Shown in pieces: positions 28,728 to 39,104 of a stretch of DNA of 64,000 nt (the stretch's first letter is position 1; each line of letters begins with the position of its first letter). The notes beneath the pieces were generated by a model. It saw only the letters and a list, made by a program, of their open reading frames with translations, made no database searches and was not told the origin of the DNA. The position numbers and the translations under genes were made by a program. The DNA lies in the NCBI RefSeq assembly GCF_001870675.1, contig NZ_MEHT01000045.1:248001-312000 (forward strand). The letters run 5' to 3'. This DNA comes from Roseinatronobacter thiooxidans (GTDB lineage: Bacteria; Pseudomonadota; Alphaproteobacteria; Rhodobacterales; Rhodobacteraceae).

Positions 28728-28759
28728 CACTACACTGAAGCCAACGCTTCAAAGATCTT

Positions 28760-28797
28760 GCAAGGCCGCGAGCAACGCTTGCGGCCATTGCTTTTTT
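28760..28797 (+). terminator. Rho-independent terminator after flp
   Basis: GCAAGGCCGCGAGC pairs with GCTTGCGGCC and an outer TTGC through a 10-bp core stem with one G-T pair, and six Ts follow (28792-28797). It lies 33 bases after the flp stop and separates the pilin from the assembly genes. Confidence 0.85.
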
Positions 28798-28929
28798 ACT
28801 GGCAGATAAAGCGCATCCGCCACAATCGCGCCACAATGACAGCCTCTTGTTGCCAAGATGTGCTGCTATGACTGCGAAACATCATAATTGTTTCTGCGTC
28901 TGTCGCGCAGCACGAAAAAGGATACCGCC

Positions 28930-29763
28930 ATGCGTAGCGTCTTTGCCCTTGTCCTGCTTGTCGGTCTTGGCCTTGCCGGCTTCGCGGCGATGCAGACCCA
29001 CCAGTATATCAGTGCAATGCAAAATGAACTGGCCCATGCCCGCAGCAAAGCCAATAATGTGGAAATGGTCAATGTCTTTCTGACAAGCCGTTCACTGCGA
29101 TATGGCGAGCACCTTATGCGAGAGGATGTTCTGGTCGCGCCCTTCCCTGAATATGCGGTTCCCCAAGGCAGCTACACAGACCTTGATCAGCTTTTCCCCA
29201 ATAATGCGACACACCGCATCGTCCTGCGCGCGATGGACCCGAGAGAGCCGTTGCTTGTCTCCAAACTGACAGAGCCGGGCAAGGCGGCAGGCATCACTTC
29301 GCTTCTTAGCCCCGGCAAGCGCGCCTTTACCATAGCCGTGAACCAGACCAGCGGTGTTGCAGGCTTTTTGCGCCCGGGCGACCATGTCGATATTTTCTGG
29401 ACAGGGCGCACAGCAAATTCCGGCGAAATGACCCAATTGATCGAGACGCAGGTCCGTATCATCGCGGTCAATCAAAGCGCGGATATGGATCGAACCGCCT
29501 CTGTCACCGATGCGCGCACGGTTACTGTTGAAGCCACGGCCAATCAGGCCGCCGCCTTGGCGCAAGCACAAAATTCAGGCCGTTTGTCGCTGGCGCTGGT
29601 CGGGATCGGGGATAATGCGGCAACAGGCGCCATCGAGATGACGCAAGACCGTCTGCTGGGGATCGTGCGCGAGGAAAGCCGCGTGGAAGTTGCCGAGAAA
29701 TGCCATATCCGCACGCGCCGCGGCAATGAAATGGTCCTGATCGAAATCCCTTGCACAAACTGA
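28930..29763 (+). CDS. cpaB: Flp pilus assembly protein CpaB/RcpC
   Basis: A 277-residue protein with one N-terminal membrane helix (MRSVFALVLLVGLGLAGF) facing the periplasm. The SAF-type beta-clip region (about 50-75, HLMREDVLVAPFPEYAVPQG) is followed by GFLRPGDHVDIFWTG, both typical of CpaB, which stabilises the secretin. The start is ATG 28930 with AAGGA upstream. It is followed by a 317-base gap before cpaC, unlike most tad loci where the two are contiguous. Confidence 0.92.
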   Translation: MRSVFALVLLVGLGLAGFAAMQTHQYISAMQNELAHARSKANNVEMVNVFLTSRSLRYGEHLMREDVLVAPFPEYAVPQGSYTDLDQLFPNNATHRIVLRAMDPREPLLVSKLTEPGKAAGITSLLSPGKRAFTIAVNQTSGVAGFLRPGDHVDIFWTGRTANSGEMTQLIETQVRIIAVNQSADMDRTASVTDARTVTVEATANQAAALAQAQNSGRLSLALVGIGDNAATGAIEMTQDRLLGIVREESRVEVAEKCHIRTRRGNEMVLIEIPCTN

Positions 29764-30080
29764 ACAGGCGCGCCGCACCTGTTGGGGCATCTGTGATAAA
29801 TCAGACTTTGCACGCCAAACATGTGCGCCCTTGTTCATACAAAACGCCCAGATCGCGTAGTTTCGCAGTTTCAAAGCCCCAAATATAGCCTGCCAATGGC
29901 AGTTTGTTGCGAAAACCACATCAACATCGGCACCTAAGCACAAGATTATTGAAAATAAATCGTGTTTGGCGCATAGTCTGGGCAATAGTGAGGGAAATAC
30001 CTTACAGATCTGAATGTCCTTATTGCCCTTAACAGATGGCGGACAAAAAAGATGAAAAGAAGTTTCAGAAGGCAGGCACC
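29764..30080. other. Gene-free stretch between cpaB and cpaC
   Basis: 317 bases, AT-richer than the flanking genes. It holds a weak hairpin just after cpaB (AACAGG / CCTGTT) and a candidate sigma-70 promoter listed separately. The in-frame upstream ATG at 30036 has no ribosome site. I found no supported gene. Confidence 0.45.
29949..29977 (+). promoter_or_regulatory. Candidate sigma-70 promoter for cpaC
   Basis: TTGAAA (29949-29954) and CATAGT (29972-29977) are separated by 17 bases in an AT-rich gap, about 100 bases before the cpaC start. The match is reasonable (four to five of six at each box) but unproven. Confidence 0.35.
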
Positions 30081-31442
30081 ATGAAAATCATTCAAATAGC
30101 AGCAGCGGTGCTGTTGGCGGCTACCTTGGGTGCCACTGTCGCGCCGCAGGTTCACGCCGACACATTCCGCGTGGCCAATGGCGCTGCCGGGGCAACCCTG
30201 CGTGTGTCGATGAACCGCGCAGTGGTGGTCGAAACCGACAATCCCTTTGCAGAGTTATCCATTGCCAATCCCGGCATTGCCGATATTTCCACGTTATCCG
30301 ACCGCTCGATCTACGTTCTGGGCAAAACGCCGGGACGCACGACCTTGACGATTCTGGGGCCGGATGGTGCCTTGGTGTCGAATATCGAAGTGCAGGTCAC
30401 ACCCGACATTACGGAATTCCGCGAAAGACTGCGTCAGATTTTGCCGAACGAGAAAATCGAGGTGCGCACCGCCAATGACGGCATTGTTCTGTCTGGTATT
30501 GTGTCCACCGCTGCACGTCTGGATGCCGCGGTAGAGCTGGCGCAGCGTTACGCGCCAGATCGCATCTCGAACCTCATGAGTGTCGGCGGCACGCAGCAGG
30601 TGATGCTGAAGGTCAGATTCGCGGAAATGCAACGCGGTATCGGCAAAAGCCTTGGGTCCACCTTGCAGATAAACGGGCCAACCGGCAATTTCGGCACGGG
30701 TGACGCCAGTTTTGCCCTAAGCAATGTCGAAAATACCGGCACTTTGGGGTTCAGGGTTGGCGGCGGTCGCCTGACTGCGCAAGTGCTGCTGGAAGCTTTG
30801 GAAACCCAAGGGCTTTCGCGCACGCTGGCTGAACCAAACCTGACCGCGCTATCGGGGCAGGCCGCGTCGTTTCTGGCGGGGGGCGAGTATCCGGTACCCG
30901 TGCAGAACGAGAATGGCGCGATCAGCATTGATTACCGTCCCTTTGGTGTAGAACTGTCCTTCACCCCGCGGGTTCTGGATGACAATGTCATCAACCTGCG
31001 ACTGGACGCTGCAGTAAGTTCGATTGACAGCAATGTGGTTGGTGTGGGCCTGCCCGAAGGCTCTGTCTCGTTCCGCCGGCGCGAGACGCAGACCACTGTT
31101 GAATTGCGCGACGGGGAAAGCTTTGCAATTGCGGGACTGCTGGAAGACGATTTCCGCACCAGCTCTCGCAGTGTGCCGTGGTTGTCTGAACTGCCCATTC
31201 TGGGGGCCTTGTTCCGCAGTGCCCAATATCAGCGCGACCAGACCGAACTGGTGATCGTCATTACCGCGCATCTTGTCTCTCCGACGCGGGGCGAGGCGCT
31301 TATGCTGCCGACAGACCGCATCCGTCCCCCAAGCGAACGTGACCTTTTCCTTAACGGACGTCTGGCGGCACCTGGATCGGGCGCAATGGGCGAAATCGCA
31401 CGTCAGGATTTTGGCGGCTCTTACGGCTATGTTCTGGACTGA
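30081..31442 (+). CDS. cpaC: Tad/Flp outer-membrane secretin CpaC/RcpA
   Basis: A 453-residue protein that forms the pilus exit pore. A signal peptide (about 1-24, ending QVHA) precedes an N-terminal N0/BON-like region (about 28-150). The secretin core contains VMLKVRFAEMQRGIGKSLG, the AEPNLTALSGQAASFLAGGEYPVPV stretch and VELSFTPRVLDDNVINLRL, ending near LPILGALFRSAQYQRDQTELVIVITAHLV. I start at ATG 30081, where a signal peptide begins at once. The OmpA-like lipoprotein gene follows after 36 bases. Confidence 0.95.
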   Translation: MKIIQIAAAVLLAATLGATVAPQVHADTFRVANGAAGATLRVSMNRAVVVETDNPFAELSIANPGIADISTLSDRSIYVLGKTPGRTTLTILGPDGALVSNIEVQVTPDITEFRERLRQILPNEKIEVRTANDGIVLSGIVSTAARLDAAVELAQRYAPDRISNLMSVGGTQQVMLKVRFAEMQRGIGKSLGSTLQINGPTGNFGTGDASFALSNVENTGTLGFRVGGGRLTAQVLLEALETQGLSRTLAEPNLTALSGQAASFLAGGEYPVPVQNENGAISIDYRPFGVELSFTPRVLDDNVINLRLDAAVSSIDSNVVGVGLPEGSVSFRRRETQTTVELRDGESFAIAGLLEDDFRTSSRSVPWLSELPILGALFRSAQYQRDQTELVIVITAHLVSPTRGEALMLPTDRIRPPSERDLFLNGRLAAPGSGAMGEIARQDFGGSYGYVLD

Positions 31443-31478
31443 CCCCATCAGCCCAGACACTTTACAAAGGAGCCGGTT

Positions 31479-32102
31479 ATGGCAATTGACAGACGTTTTT
31501 TCCTGATGGGTGCTGCCAGCCTTGGCTTGGCCGCATGCAGCGACCCGTCGCACCAGTTTAACCGCGAAGCGGGCATCAGCATTGATGAAGGTGGTTTTGG
31601 CAACGCCACGATGCACAACACCATGTTGCAATCAGGGCAGATCAGCCTGGCCGAGGTGATGACGCGCCGCTTCCATGCCGAGGTGCCGTCAATGGTGAAC
31701 TTCGCTTTCGACAGCGCCGTTCTTGACGAAGACGCAAAAGCAATTTTGCGCATGCAGGCCCAGTGGATGCGGCAATTCCCTGAATTGCGCTACAAGATTT
31801 ACGGGCATACCGATGCAGTGGGCACTGCGGCCTATAACATTCGGCTTGGGCAGCGCCGTGCAAATGCAGTGATGCATTATCTGGTATCACGAAATATCCC
31901 ACGCAACAGCATTATTGCGGTCGTCTCTCGCGGAGAGTCGCAGCCCTTGATCGCAAGCGAAGGCTACGAGCCAGCAAACCGCCGGACCGTGACCGAGATT
32001 TCAGGTCTGGTGCGGCGTGCCACAGTCATGGACGGGCAATACGCCCGAATCATACACCGTGAATATGTGGCCAGCGCGACAGAACAGCACGTTTCGCAAT
32101 AA
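31479..32102 (+). CDS. OmpA-like peptidoglycan-binding lipoprotein of the tad locus
   Basis: 207 residues. An N-terminal lipoprotein signal ends at Cys-20 (LGLAAC). The OmpA C-terminal domain spans about 70-175: NFAFDSAVLDEDAK, YGHTDAVGTAAYNIRLGQRRA and EPANRRTV, the residues that bind diaminopimelate peptidoglycan. It sits where cpaD is found in other tad loci and no separate CpaD is present, so it may anchor the secretin to the wall (inference). AAGGAG precedes the ATG. A strong terminator follows. Confidence 0.88.
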   Translation: MAIDRRFFLMGAASLGLAACSDPSHQFNREAGISIDEGGFGNATMHNTMLQSGQISLAEVMTRRFHAEVPSMVNFAFDSAVLDEDAKAILRMQAQWMRQFPELRYKIYGHTDAVGTAAYNIRLGQRRANAVMHYLVSRNIPRNSIIAVVSRGESQPLIASEGYEPANRRTVTEISGLVRRATVMDGQYARIIHREYVASATEQHVSQ

Positions 32103-32140
32103 GGCTGGTCTCTGGAAAATCCAAGTTCCACTCTTGAAAG

Positions 32141-32169
32141 CCCTGCGCCAGCCATGCGCAGGGTTTTTT
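32141..32169 (+). terminator. Rho-independent terminator after the OmpA-like gene
   Basis: CCCTGCGC (32141-32148) and GCGCAGGG (32156-32163) form a perfect 8-bp stem with a seven-base loop, followed by six Ts. It splits the tad locus into cpaC-ompA and the cpaE-tadB-tadC part. Confidence 0.85.
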
Positions 32170-32382
32170 GCTTCTATCACGCAGCAATGCAGCACAAATC
32201 GGTACGCGGGGCAAAACTGCAATCATGGCAATCTACCGAATAAATGAAGTAATTTAGCCCAAATCTTGCCAGATTCATGAACAATGTTGGGGCAACACTC
32301 TGGTGCACCCCTGCGGAAAACCCGTTTCCAAAATTCAAAGGGGGGGCCATCCATCGTTTAAGTATTTGTTGAGGAATGCGAC

Positions 32383-33609
32383 ATGTCCAGCACCGATGAA
32401 GATCAGCTACAGAAAGTCTGTGCCTGCACGATCGCCCGAGATATCCATGATTTCGATCTTCTGATCGAAGACATGGATGCCATCTTCCATGAAGACTGGG
32501 GCAACCTGACATTCCCAGAGGCGCATGCCTTTCTCGACACGCAAGAAGCGCGGGATCTGGAATTCCTGGCCATCGCGCTTGATGACAAAGACCAGAGAAA
32601 CGTCTCACTCATCAGCTCGGTGATCGAGAAGGCAAGCGCACTCAATATCCGTATGGTTCTGATCGCAGAGGCGCTATCGCCGATTCTGCTGCATCAGCTT
32701 CTGCGCGCAGGGGCGAATGACTTTGTCCCCTACCCGCTTCCGGAAAGCGCGCTGCAAGATGCGGTCAACAAACTTCAGAAATCCGACGCGGCGCCATTAG
32801 TCCCGGCTCCCACACAAACGCCCAGTGGCAAACAGGGCACCATCTTTGCTGTGCACGCCCTGGCGGGCGGGGTTGGCGGAACGAATTTTGCGGTGAATCT
32901 GGCATGGGAACTGTGCCGCATGGCCGAAGGGGCCAAGAAAACCGTGTGCATTCTGGATTTCGATTTTCAGTCTGGCGCCGTTTCGACCTATCTGGACCTT
33001 GCGCGCACAGAAAAGGTGTATGAATTGCTGTCGCAGACCAGCAATATGGATGAAGACGCGTTTTTTGCAGCCATGCAGAAATTTCAGGACAAATTGCATG
33101 TCTTGACCGCGCCATCTGACATGTTGCCGCTGGACCTGCTGACCCCGGACGAGATTGAGCGCGTCATCACCATGGCCCGCGACCAGTTCGATTTTGTCAT
33201 TATCGACATGCCTCGAACGGTTGTTCACTGGACTGAAACAGTCCTGAATATGGCTGATCTGTATTTCGCTGTTCTGGAACTGGATTTGCGGTCTGCGCAA
33301 AATGCCTTGCGCATGATCCGCGCAATGAAGGCAGATGGCATATCGCTGGACAAATACCGCTTCATCCTAAGCCGCGCGCCCAAATTCACCGACCTTTCGG
33401 GCAAGGCCCGCGCAAAACGCATGGCCGAGAGCCTTGACATCAGCTTTGCCGTGAACCTGCCCGATGGGGGCACACAGGTCCGCGATGCCAATGATCACGG
33501 CCTGCCCTTGGCCGAATATGCCGTCAAGAACCCCTTGTATAAAGAGATTAACAAATTCGCACGCGCGCTGTTCGATGCATCTGAAACCACCGCAATTGCA
33601 GCCGAATAG
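32383..33609 (+). CDS. cpaE: Pilus assembly ATPase-like protein CpaE/TadZ
   Basis: 408 residues: an N-terminal receiver-like domain (about 10-130, ending ANDFVPYPL) and a MinD/ParA-like domain from about 152. TadZ localises the pilus machinery at a pole. The deviant Walker A is AGGVGGTNFAVNLA (161-174): the two lysines of the KGGxGKT loop are absent. The later FDFVIIDMPRTVVHWTE supplies the Walker B region. It begins a new transcription unit after a terminator and is 14 bases from cpaF. Confidence 0.9.
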   Translation: MSSTDEDQLQKVCACTIARDIHDFDLLIEDMDAIFHEDWGNLTFPEAHAFLDTQEARDLEFLAIALDDKDQRNVSLISSVIEKASALNIRMVLIAEALSPILLHQLLRAGANDFVPYPLPESALQDAVNKLQKSDAAPLVPAPTQTPSGKQGTIFAVHALAGGVGGTNFAVNLAWELCRMAEGAKKTVCILDFDFQSGAVSTYLDLARTEKVYELLSQTSNMDEDAFFAAMQKFQDKLHVLTAPSDMLPLDLLTPDEIERVITMARDQFDFVIIDMPRTVVHWTETVLNMADLYFAVLELDLRSAQNALRMIRAMKADGISLDKYRFILSRAPKFTDLSGKARAKRMAESLDISFAVNLPDGGTQVRDANDHGLPLAEYAVKNPLYKEINKFARALFDASETTAIAAE

Positions 33610-33623
33610 TCAGGTAGGGTAAA

Positions 33624-35084
<1,461 letters not shown>

Positions 35085-35087
35085 CCC

Positions 35088-36056
35088 ATGGATCTATCCC
35101 TTAGCCCCCTGATCTATATGTCGGTATTCGGCGCGGTGCTGATGCTGATCCAAGGCATCTACCTGCTGGTTTTCGGCAAAAGCATCGAGCACAGCTCAAA
35201 ACTCAACCGGCGCCTTGACCTGATCGAAAAAGGTCGGGGGAAAAAAGACGTTATGGAGCAGCTGCGCAAAGAGCGTTCGGCCCATACCAAGAAATATTCC
35301 ATCCCGATTTATGGCCTGATCGAAGAACGCGCGCGCAAGGGCAATATCGCATTTTCAGCCAAAGCCCTGATCGGGTTGATGATCGGACTAAGCGTATTCA
35401 GCTTTGTTATGCTGACCTTCGTATCCGAGACCGAATTATCCGTCAGGGCCGGTATGGCCATCGCCATCGGGTTTGGCGGGGTATTTTTCTGGGTATCCGG
35501 CAAAGCCAAGAAACGCGTGAATGCCATTGAGGAACAACTGCCAGAAGCGATTGATCTGATGGTGCGCAGCCTGCGTGTGGGCCATCCGTTCGGGGCCGCG
35601 CTGTCCATCGCAGCCGATGAAGTATCAGACCCGCTGGGAAGCGAGTTGGGCCTGATTTCAGATGAGGTGTCATATGGGCGCGATGCAGGCGAAGCGATTG
35701 CAGAATTCGGTGAACGCGTCGATTTGCAGGATATCCGCTTTCTTGCGGTAGCCGTGTCGATCCAGCAGAAATCCGGGGGTAATCTGGCGGAAATTCTGGA
35801 CGGGTTGTCCAAGGTTGTGCGCGCCCGCTTCAAACTGTTCCGCCGTGTGCGCGCCATCACCGCCGAGGCAAAATGGTCGGGCATGTTCCTGTCAGGCTTT
35901 CCCATCGCGGCCATGATCATGATTCAGGCCATCAAGCCCGACTATTATGACGATGTGAAAGAGACACCGCTTTATCTGCCCTTGGCCGTTGTGGTGTGCC
36001 TGTTTCTGATCGTGAATGTGCTGTACATGCGCAAAATGACCGATATCAAGGTCTGA
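35088..36056 (+). CDS. tadB: Tad pilus inner-membrane platform protein TadB
   Basis: A 322-residue T2SF-domain protein. A hydrophobic helix at the N-terminus (about 8-28) and a second pair (about 95-140) precede the cytoplasmic T2SF domain (EEQLPEAIDLMVRSLRVGHPF ... QQKSGGNLAEILDGLSKVV). Two C-terminal helices (about 270-318) complete the fold. With TadC it forms the platform coupled to CpaF. It lies between cpaF and tadC in one operon. Confidence 0.94.
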   Translation: MDLSLSPLIYMSVFGAVLMLIQGIYLLVFGKSIEHSSKLNRRLDLIEKGRGKKDVMEQLRKERSAHTKKYSIPIYGLIEERARKGNIAFSAKALIGLMIGLSVFSFVMLTFVSETELSVRAGMAIAIGFGGVFFWVSGKAKKRVNAIEEQLPEAIDLMVRSLRVGHPFGAALSIAADEVSDPLGSELGLISDEVSYGRDAGEAIAEFGERVDLQDIRFLAVAVSIQQKSGGNLAEILDGLSKVVRARFKLFRRVRAITAEAKWSGMFLSGFPIAAMIMIQAIKPDYYDDVKETPLYLPLAVVVCLFLIVNVLYMRKMTDIKV

Positions 36057-36098
36057 GGCCGGTGCAGGGTATGAATTTCCAAGAAAGGCCCATCGACA

Positions 36099-37079
36099 AT
36101 GCTTGAGTTGTTCAACTCCCCTCTGGGACCGATTGTTCTGACAGCCACGGGCGCTGTCTTGTTGCTTGTCATGGCGCTGATCGCGATCCTCACCAGTGGC
36201 CGCACCGACCCCATGCAAAAATTCTTCGAGCAAGCAAAGCTGGACAAAACAGGCGTGGTTGCGGACATAACGCAATTGCGCCGCAAGGGCGGGCGCGAAT
36301 TCAAATCGCTGGAAAAATACGCGCGCTTTCTGGAACCCGAAAACGCAAAAGAGCTGTCTGACGCCCAGCAGAAGATGATCCGCGCAGGCTATCTGAGCAA
36401 GACTGCCGTGCGCGATTTCGCAGCCCTGCAATTCATTCTGGCAGTTACAGGAATGGTCGGGTCGGTTTTGCTGGTATTCGTCATCGCACCTGACAGCTTT
36501 GAAAGCCCGATCTTGAAGGGCATCACGCTGGTGGCCCCTATGGTTGTCGGGTATTTTGGCCCCAGACGCTGGCTTGAACAGCGCATCGAGGCGCGCAAGG
36601 CCGAGATCATTTCAGGCTTTCCCGATGCGCTTGACATGATGCTGATCTGTGTCGAGGCGGGCCAGTCGCTTGACCAGTCCATTCGGCGCGTCTCGAAGGA
36701 AATCAACTTCGCCTACCCTGCCCTGAGCGAGGAACTGACCGCTGTGGGCGAACAGGTCAAGGCCGGGCGCGAACGCAGTGAAGTTTTGCGCGATATGGCC
36801 AAGCGCTGCGATGTCACCGATATAACATCCTTTGTGACTGTCATGATTCAGGCAGCAACCTACGGGACATCGATTACCGATGCGCTGCGCGTCTTCGCCG
36901 CAGAAATGCGCGACAAGCGGATCATGCGCGCCGAAGAAAAAGCAAATATCTTGCCCACGAAGATGACTTTGGGCACAATGATGTTCACAGTTCCGCCGCT
37001 TTTGATCATCCTCATTGGCCCTTCGGTGGTCGGGATCATGAGTGACTTGAATGGCGGCATTCCGATGCCTGGAAATTGA
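36099..37079 (+). CDS. tadC: Tad pilus inner-membrane platform protein TadC
   Basis: A 326-residue second T2SF protein. An N-terminal helix (about 10-32), a pair near 108-145, the T2SF domain (DALDMMLICVEAGQSLDQSIRRVS ... ITDALRVFAAEMRDKR) and a C-terminal helix (about 290-312) match TadC. The stop codon overlaps the start of the next gene (TTGA), giving translational coupling. Confidence 0.94.
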   Translation: MLELFNSPLGPIVLTATGAVLLLVMALIAILTSGRTDPMQKFFEQAKLDKTGVVADITQLRRKGGREFKSLEKYARFLEPENAKELSDAQQKMIRAGYLSKTAVRDFAALQFILAVTGMVGSVLLVFVIAPDSFESPILKGITLVAPMVVGYFGPRRWLEQRIEARKAEIISGFPDALDMMLICVEAGQSLDQSIRRVSKEINFAYPALSEELTAVGEQVKAGRERSEVLRDMAKRCDVTDITSFVTVMIQAATYGTSITDALRVFAAEMRDKRIMRAEEKANILPTKMTLGTMMFTVPPLLIILIGPSVVGIMSDLNGGIPMPGN

Positions 37080-37666
37080 ATTTGCGTCTGGTTGGTCTCT
37101 TTCTCGGGGTGTGGCTTGTGGCCGGCTGCTCGGACCTGTCGCAAGACAGGTCCGCCGCAGCCGTCATGGGGCTTGGCCCCGATCAAATGGCCCCGGTATC
37201 GGGGCGTCTGGATGTGCCCGACGCCGTGGATGGCCTGATTGTCGGACACAGGGCCATGGCCGCCGGAGAGTATGAAATTGCACTGCGGGCCTATCATCGC
37301 GCGGCCGCCTCGGATGGGGCCACGGTCGATGTGCTTTCTGCAATCGGGTCCGCCAATCTGCGGCTTGGGCGATTGCAACAAGCCGAACAAGACCTGCGCC
37401 GCGCGCTGGAAATGGATGAAACCTTTGTTCCTGCGCATAATAACCTTGGTGTGACATTGGCAGAGCAAGGCAAATGGGGCGAAGCCAGCCTGCAATTTCG
37501 TATCGCCTTCGCATTCGATTCAGGCCGGTCCAGTGAAATTCGGGACAACCTGCGTTTAGCCATCGAAAAATCGCAGCAAACAGGGTATGATGATTTTGAG
37601 GCATTTCAGCTTTTGCTGATGCGGCGGGGCAGTGGCAGGTATTTGCTTCTGTCAACGCCACTATAA
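37076..37666 (+). CDS. TadD-like TPR lipoprotein, first copy
   Basis: 196 residues with a lipoprotein signal ending at Cys-18 (WLVAGC) and two to three TPR units (AAGEYEIALRAYHRAAASDG, LGRLQQAEQDLRRALEMD, VPAHNNLGVTLAEQGKWGEA). TadD-type pilotins help the secretin into the outer membrane. The start is TTG at 37076, overlapping the tadC stop; no ATG in this frame lies near a plausible signal peptide, so the TTG start is the natural choice. Confidence 0.83.
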   Translation: MNLRLVGLFLGVWLVAGCSDLSQDRSAAAVMGLGPDQMAPVSGRLDVPDAVDGLIVGHRAMAAGEYEIALRAYHRAAASDGATVDVLSAIGSANLRLGRLQQAEQDLRRALEMDETFVPAHNNLGVTLAEQGKWGEASLQFRIAFAFDSGRSSEIRDNLRLAIEKSQQTGYDDFEAFQLLLMRRGSGRYLLLSTPL

Positions 37667-37686
37667 CGAGCAGTGAGGACGCAAAA

Positions 37687-38544
37687 ATGCGCCACCCTAT
37701 GATATTCGCACTGCTTGCAAGCAGTGTCTTGGGGCTTGCCGGGTGTGAAGACAGCAAGCAAGCCAGCGTTGCGCGGGCGATTGATAGCGTCAAGGCTATC
37801 GATCAGCAGAATATGGCGGACCTTATGCTTGCCGCTGGTGACCCCGACGAAGCCGTGGCTTATTTCGCCGCTCAGGTTGAGAATGACCCCGAAAATATCC
37901 GTAATTTGCGCGGGCTTGCGCGCTCACTGGTGCGCGCGGGCCGCACATCAGAGGCGGTGCCAGCATGGCAAAACGTCATCAACCACCCAGAGGCCACGAA
38001 TGACGACCGCGTCATGCTGGCGGATACGTTCATTCGAAACAACAACTGGGACCGCGCCGAACAGGCCCTGAATGCTGTTCCCCCCACGCATGAAACCTTT
38101 GACAGGTATCGGCTGGAAGCCATGGTCGCTGATGCCAACAAACAATGGGCGCGCGCTGACCATTTTTACGAAACCGCTGCGGGCCTGACCACGCGCCCCT
38201 CTGGTGTGTATAACAATTGGGGCTTTTCCAAGCTGACTCGCGGCAACCCGCGTGACGCAGAGAGGCTGTTTACACAAGCCCTGCAACATGACCCCGATCT
38301 GTTCACGGCAAAAAACAATCTGGCGCTGGCGCGGGCCGGGCAGGGAAATTACAATCTGCCCATTGTGCGCATGACCCAGCAAGAACGCGCGATAATGTTA
38401 TATACAATGTCAATCGCTGCCATCCGCAGGGGCGATGCGACCATTGGCAGGACATTGCTACAAGAAGCCATAGACACGCATCCCCAACATTATGAAGAGG
38501 CCGTGCGCGCGATGCGCGCGCTTGAAGGCGGAGGGCGCGGGTAA
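37687..38544 (+). CDS. TadD-like TPR lipoprotein, second copy
   Basis: A 285-residue lipoprotein (lipobox LAGC, Cys-20) with consecutive TPR units: MLAAGDPDEAVAYFAAQVEN, NIRNLRGLARSLVRAGRT, WARADHFYETAAGL and GVYNNWGFSKLTRGNPRDA. It is longer than the preceding TadD-like protein and probably a paralogue with a distinct role. The last base overlaps the prepilin peptidase ATG, so translation is coupled. Confidence 0.85.
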   Translation: MRHPMIFALLASSVLGLAGCEDSKQASVARAIDSVKAIDQQNMADLMLAAGDPDEAVAYFAAQVENDPENIRNLRGLARSLVRAGRTSEAVPAWQNVINHPEATNDDRVMLADTFIRNNNWDRAEQALNAVPPTHETFDRYRLEAMVADANKQWARADHFYETAAGLTTRPSGVYNNWGFSKLTRGNPRDAERLFTQALQHDPDLFTAKNNLALARAGQGNYNLPIVRMTQQERAIMLYTMSIAAIRRGDATIGRTLLQEAIDTHPQHYEEAVRAMRALEGGGRG

Positions 38545-39047
38545 TGCTGCTGAATGCACAAACTGCACTCTGGTTCTTGCCATTTGTGACGCCCATCGCA
38601 CTTTGGGTCGCATGGAGCGATATGAAATGGATGAAAATTCATAATTACGCCGTTCTAGCCCTGATCGCAGTTTATCTTGTGGTGGGTCTTATCGCGCTGC
38701 CGTTTCAATCCTGGGCATGGGGCTGGGCAAGCCTTGCTGTGGTGCTGGTTGTGGGCTTCGTGCTCAGCTCGGTCGGATTGCTGGGCGCAGGGGATGCCAA
38801 ATTCGCCGCAGCCATGGCCCCTTTCATCGCGCTTGGCGATCTGAGCCTGTTTGTGATGCTGCTGGCCTGTGTGACGCTGGTCAGCTTCATTGCCCACCGC
38901 CTTGCCAGACGCACCAGCCTTGTGCAGGGTCTTGTGCCCGAATGGGAAAGCCTGCATCGCCGCGAATTCCCGATGGGGCTGGCCCTTGGGCCAAGCCTGT
39001 TGTTCTACCTGTGTCTGGCCACGATTTTCGGCACGGTTTCACCCTGA
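38544..39047 (+). CDS. cpaA: Prepilin peptidase CpaA/TadV
   Basis: A 167-residue aspartic membrane protease of the A24 family that cleaves Flp. It has about five hydrophobic helices. The first catalytic aspartate is Asp-26 (WSDMKWMKIHN) and the second is Asp-84 in GAGD (LLGAGDAKFAAA), the GxGD motif. The short form, without the N-terminal methylase domain, is usual for TadV. It closes the tad operon and precedes the AAA+ ATPase. Confidence 0.92.
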   Translation: MLLNAQTALWFLPFVTPIALWVAWSDMKWMKIHNYAVLALIAVYLVVGLIALPFQSWAWGWASLAVVLVVGFVLSSVGLLGAGDAKFAAAMAPFIALGDLSLFVMLLACVTLVSFIAHRLARRTSLVQGLVPEWESLHRREFPMGLALGPSLLFYLCLATIFGTVSP

Positions 39048-39104
39048 TCCGCGGCCAGATACCCCTGATATTTTTCAAATATTCATCTTGGTAAAAACTA
39101 GATT

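Noticed and set aside
32333-32350. Possible sigma-54 element (TGGTGC with a later TGC) upstream of cpaE
   Set aside because: The GG to GC spacing is one base short of the -24/-12 rule.
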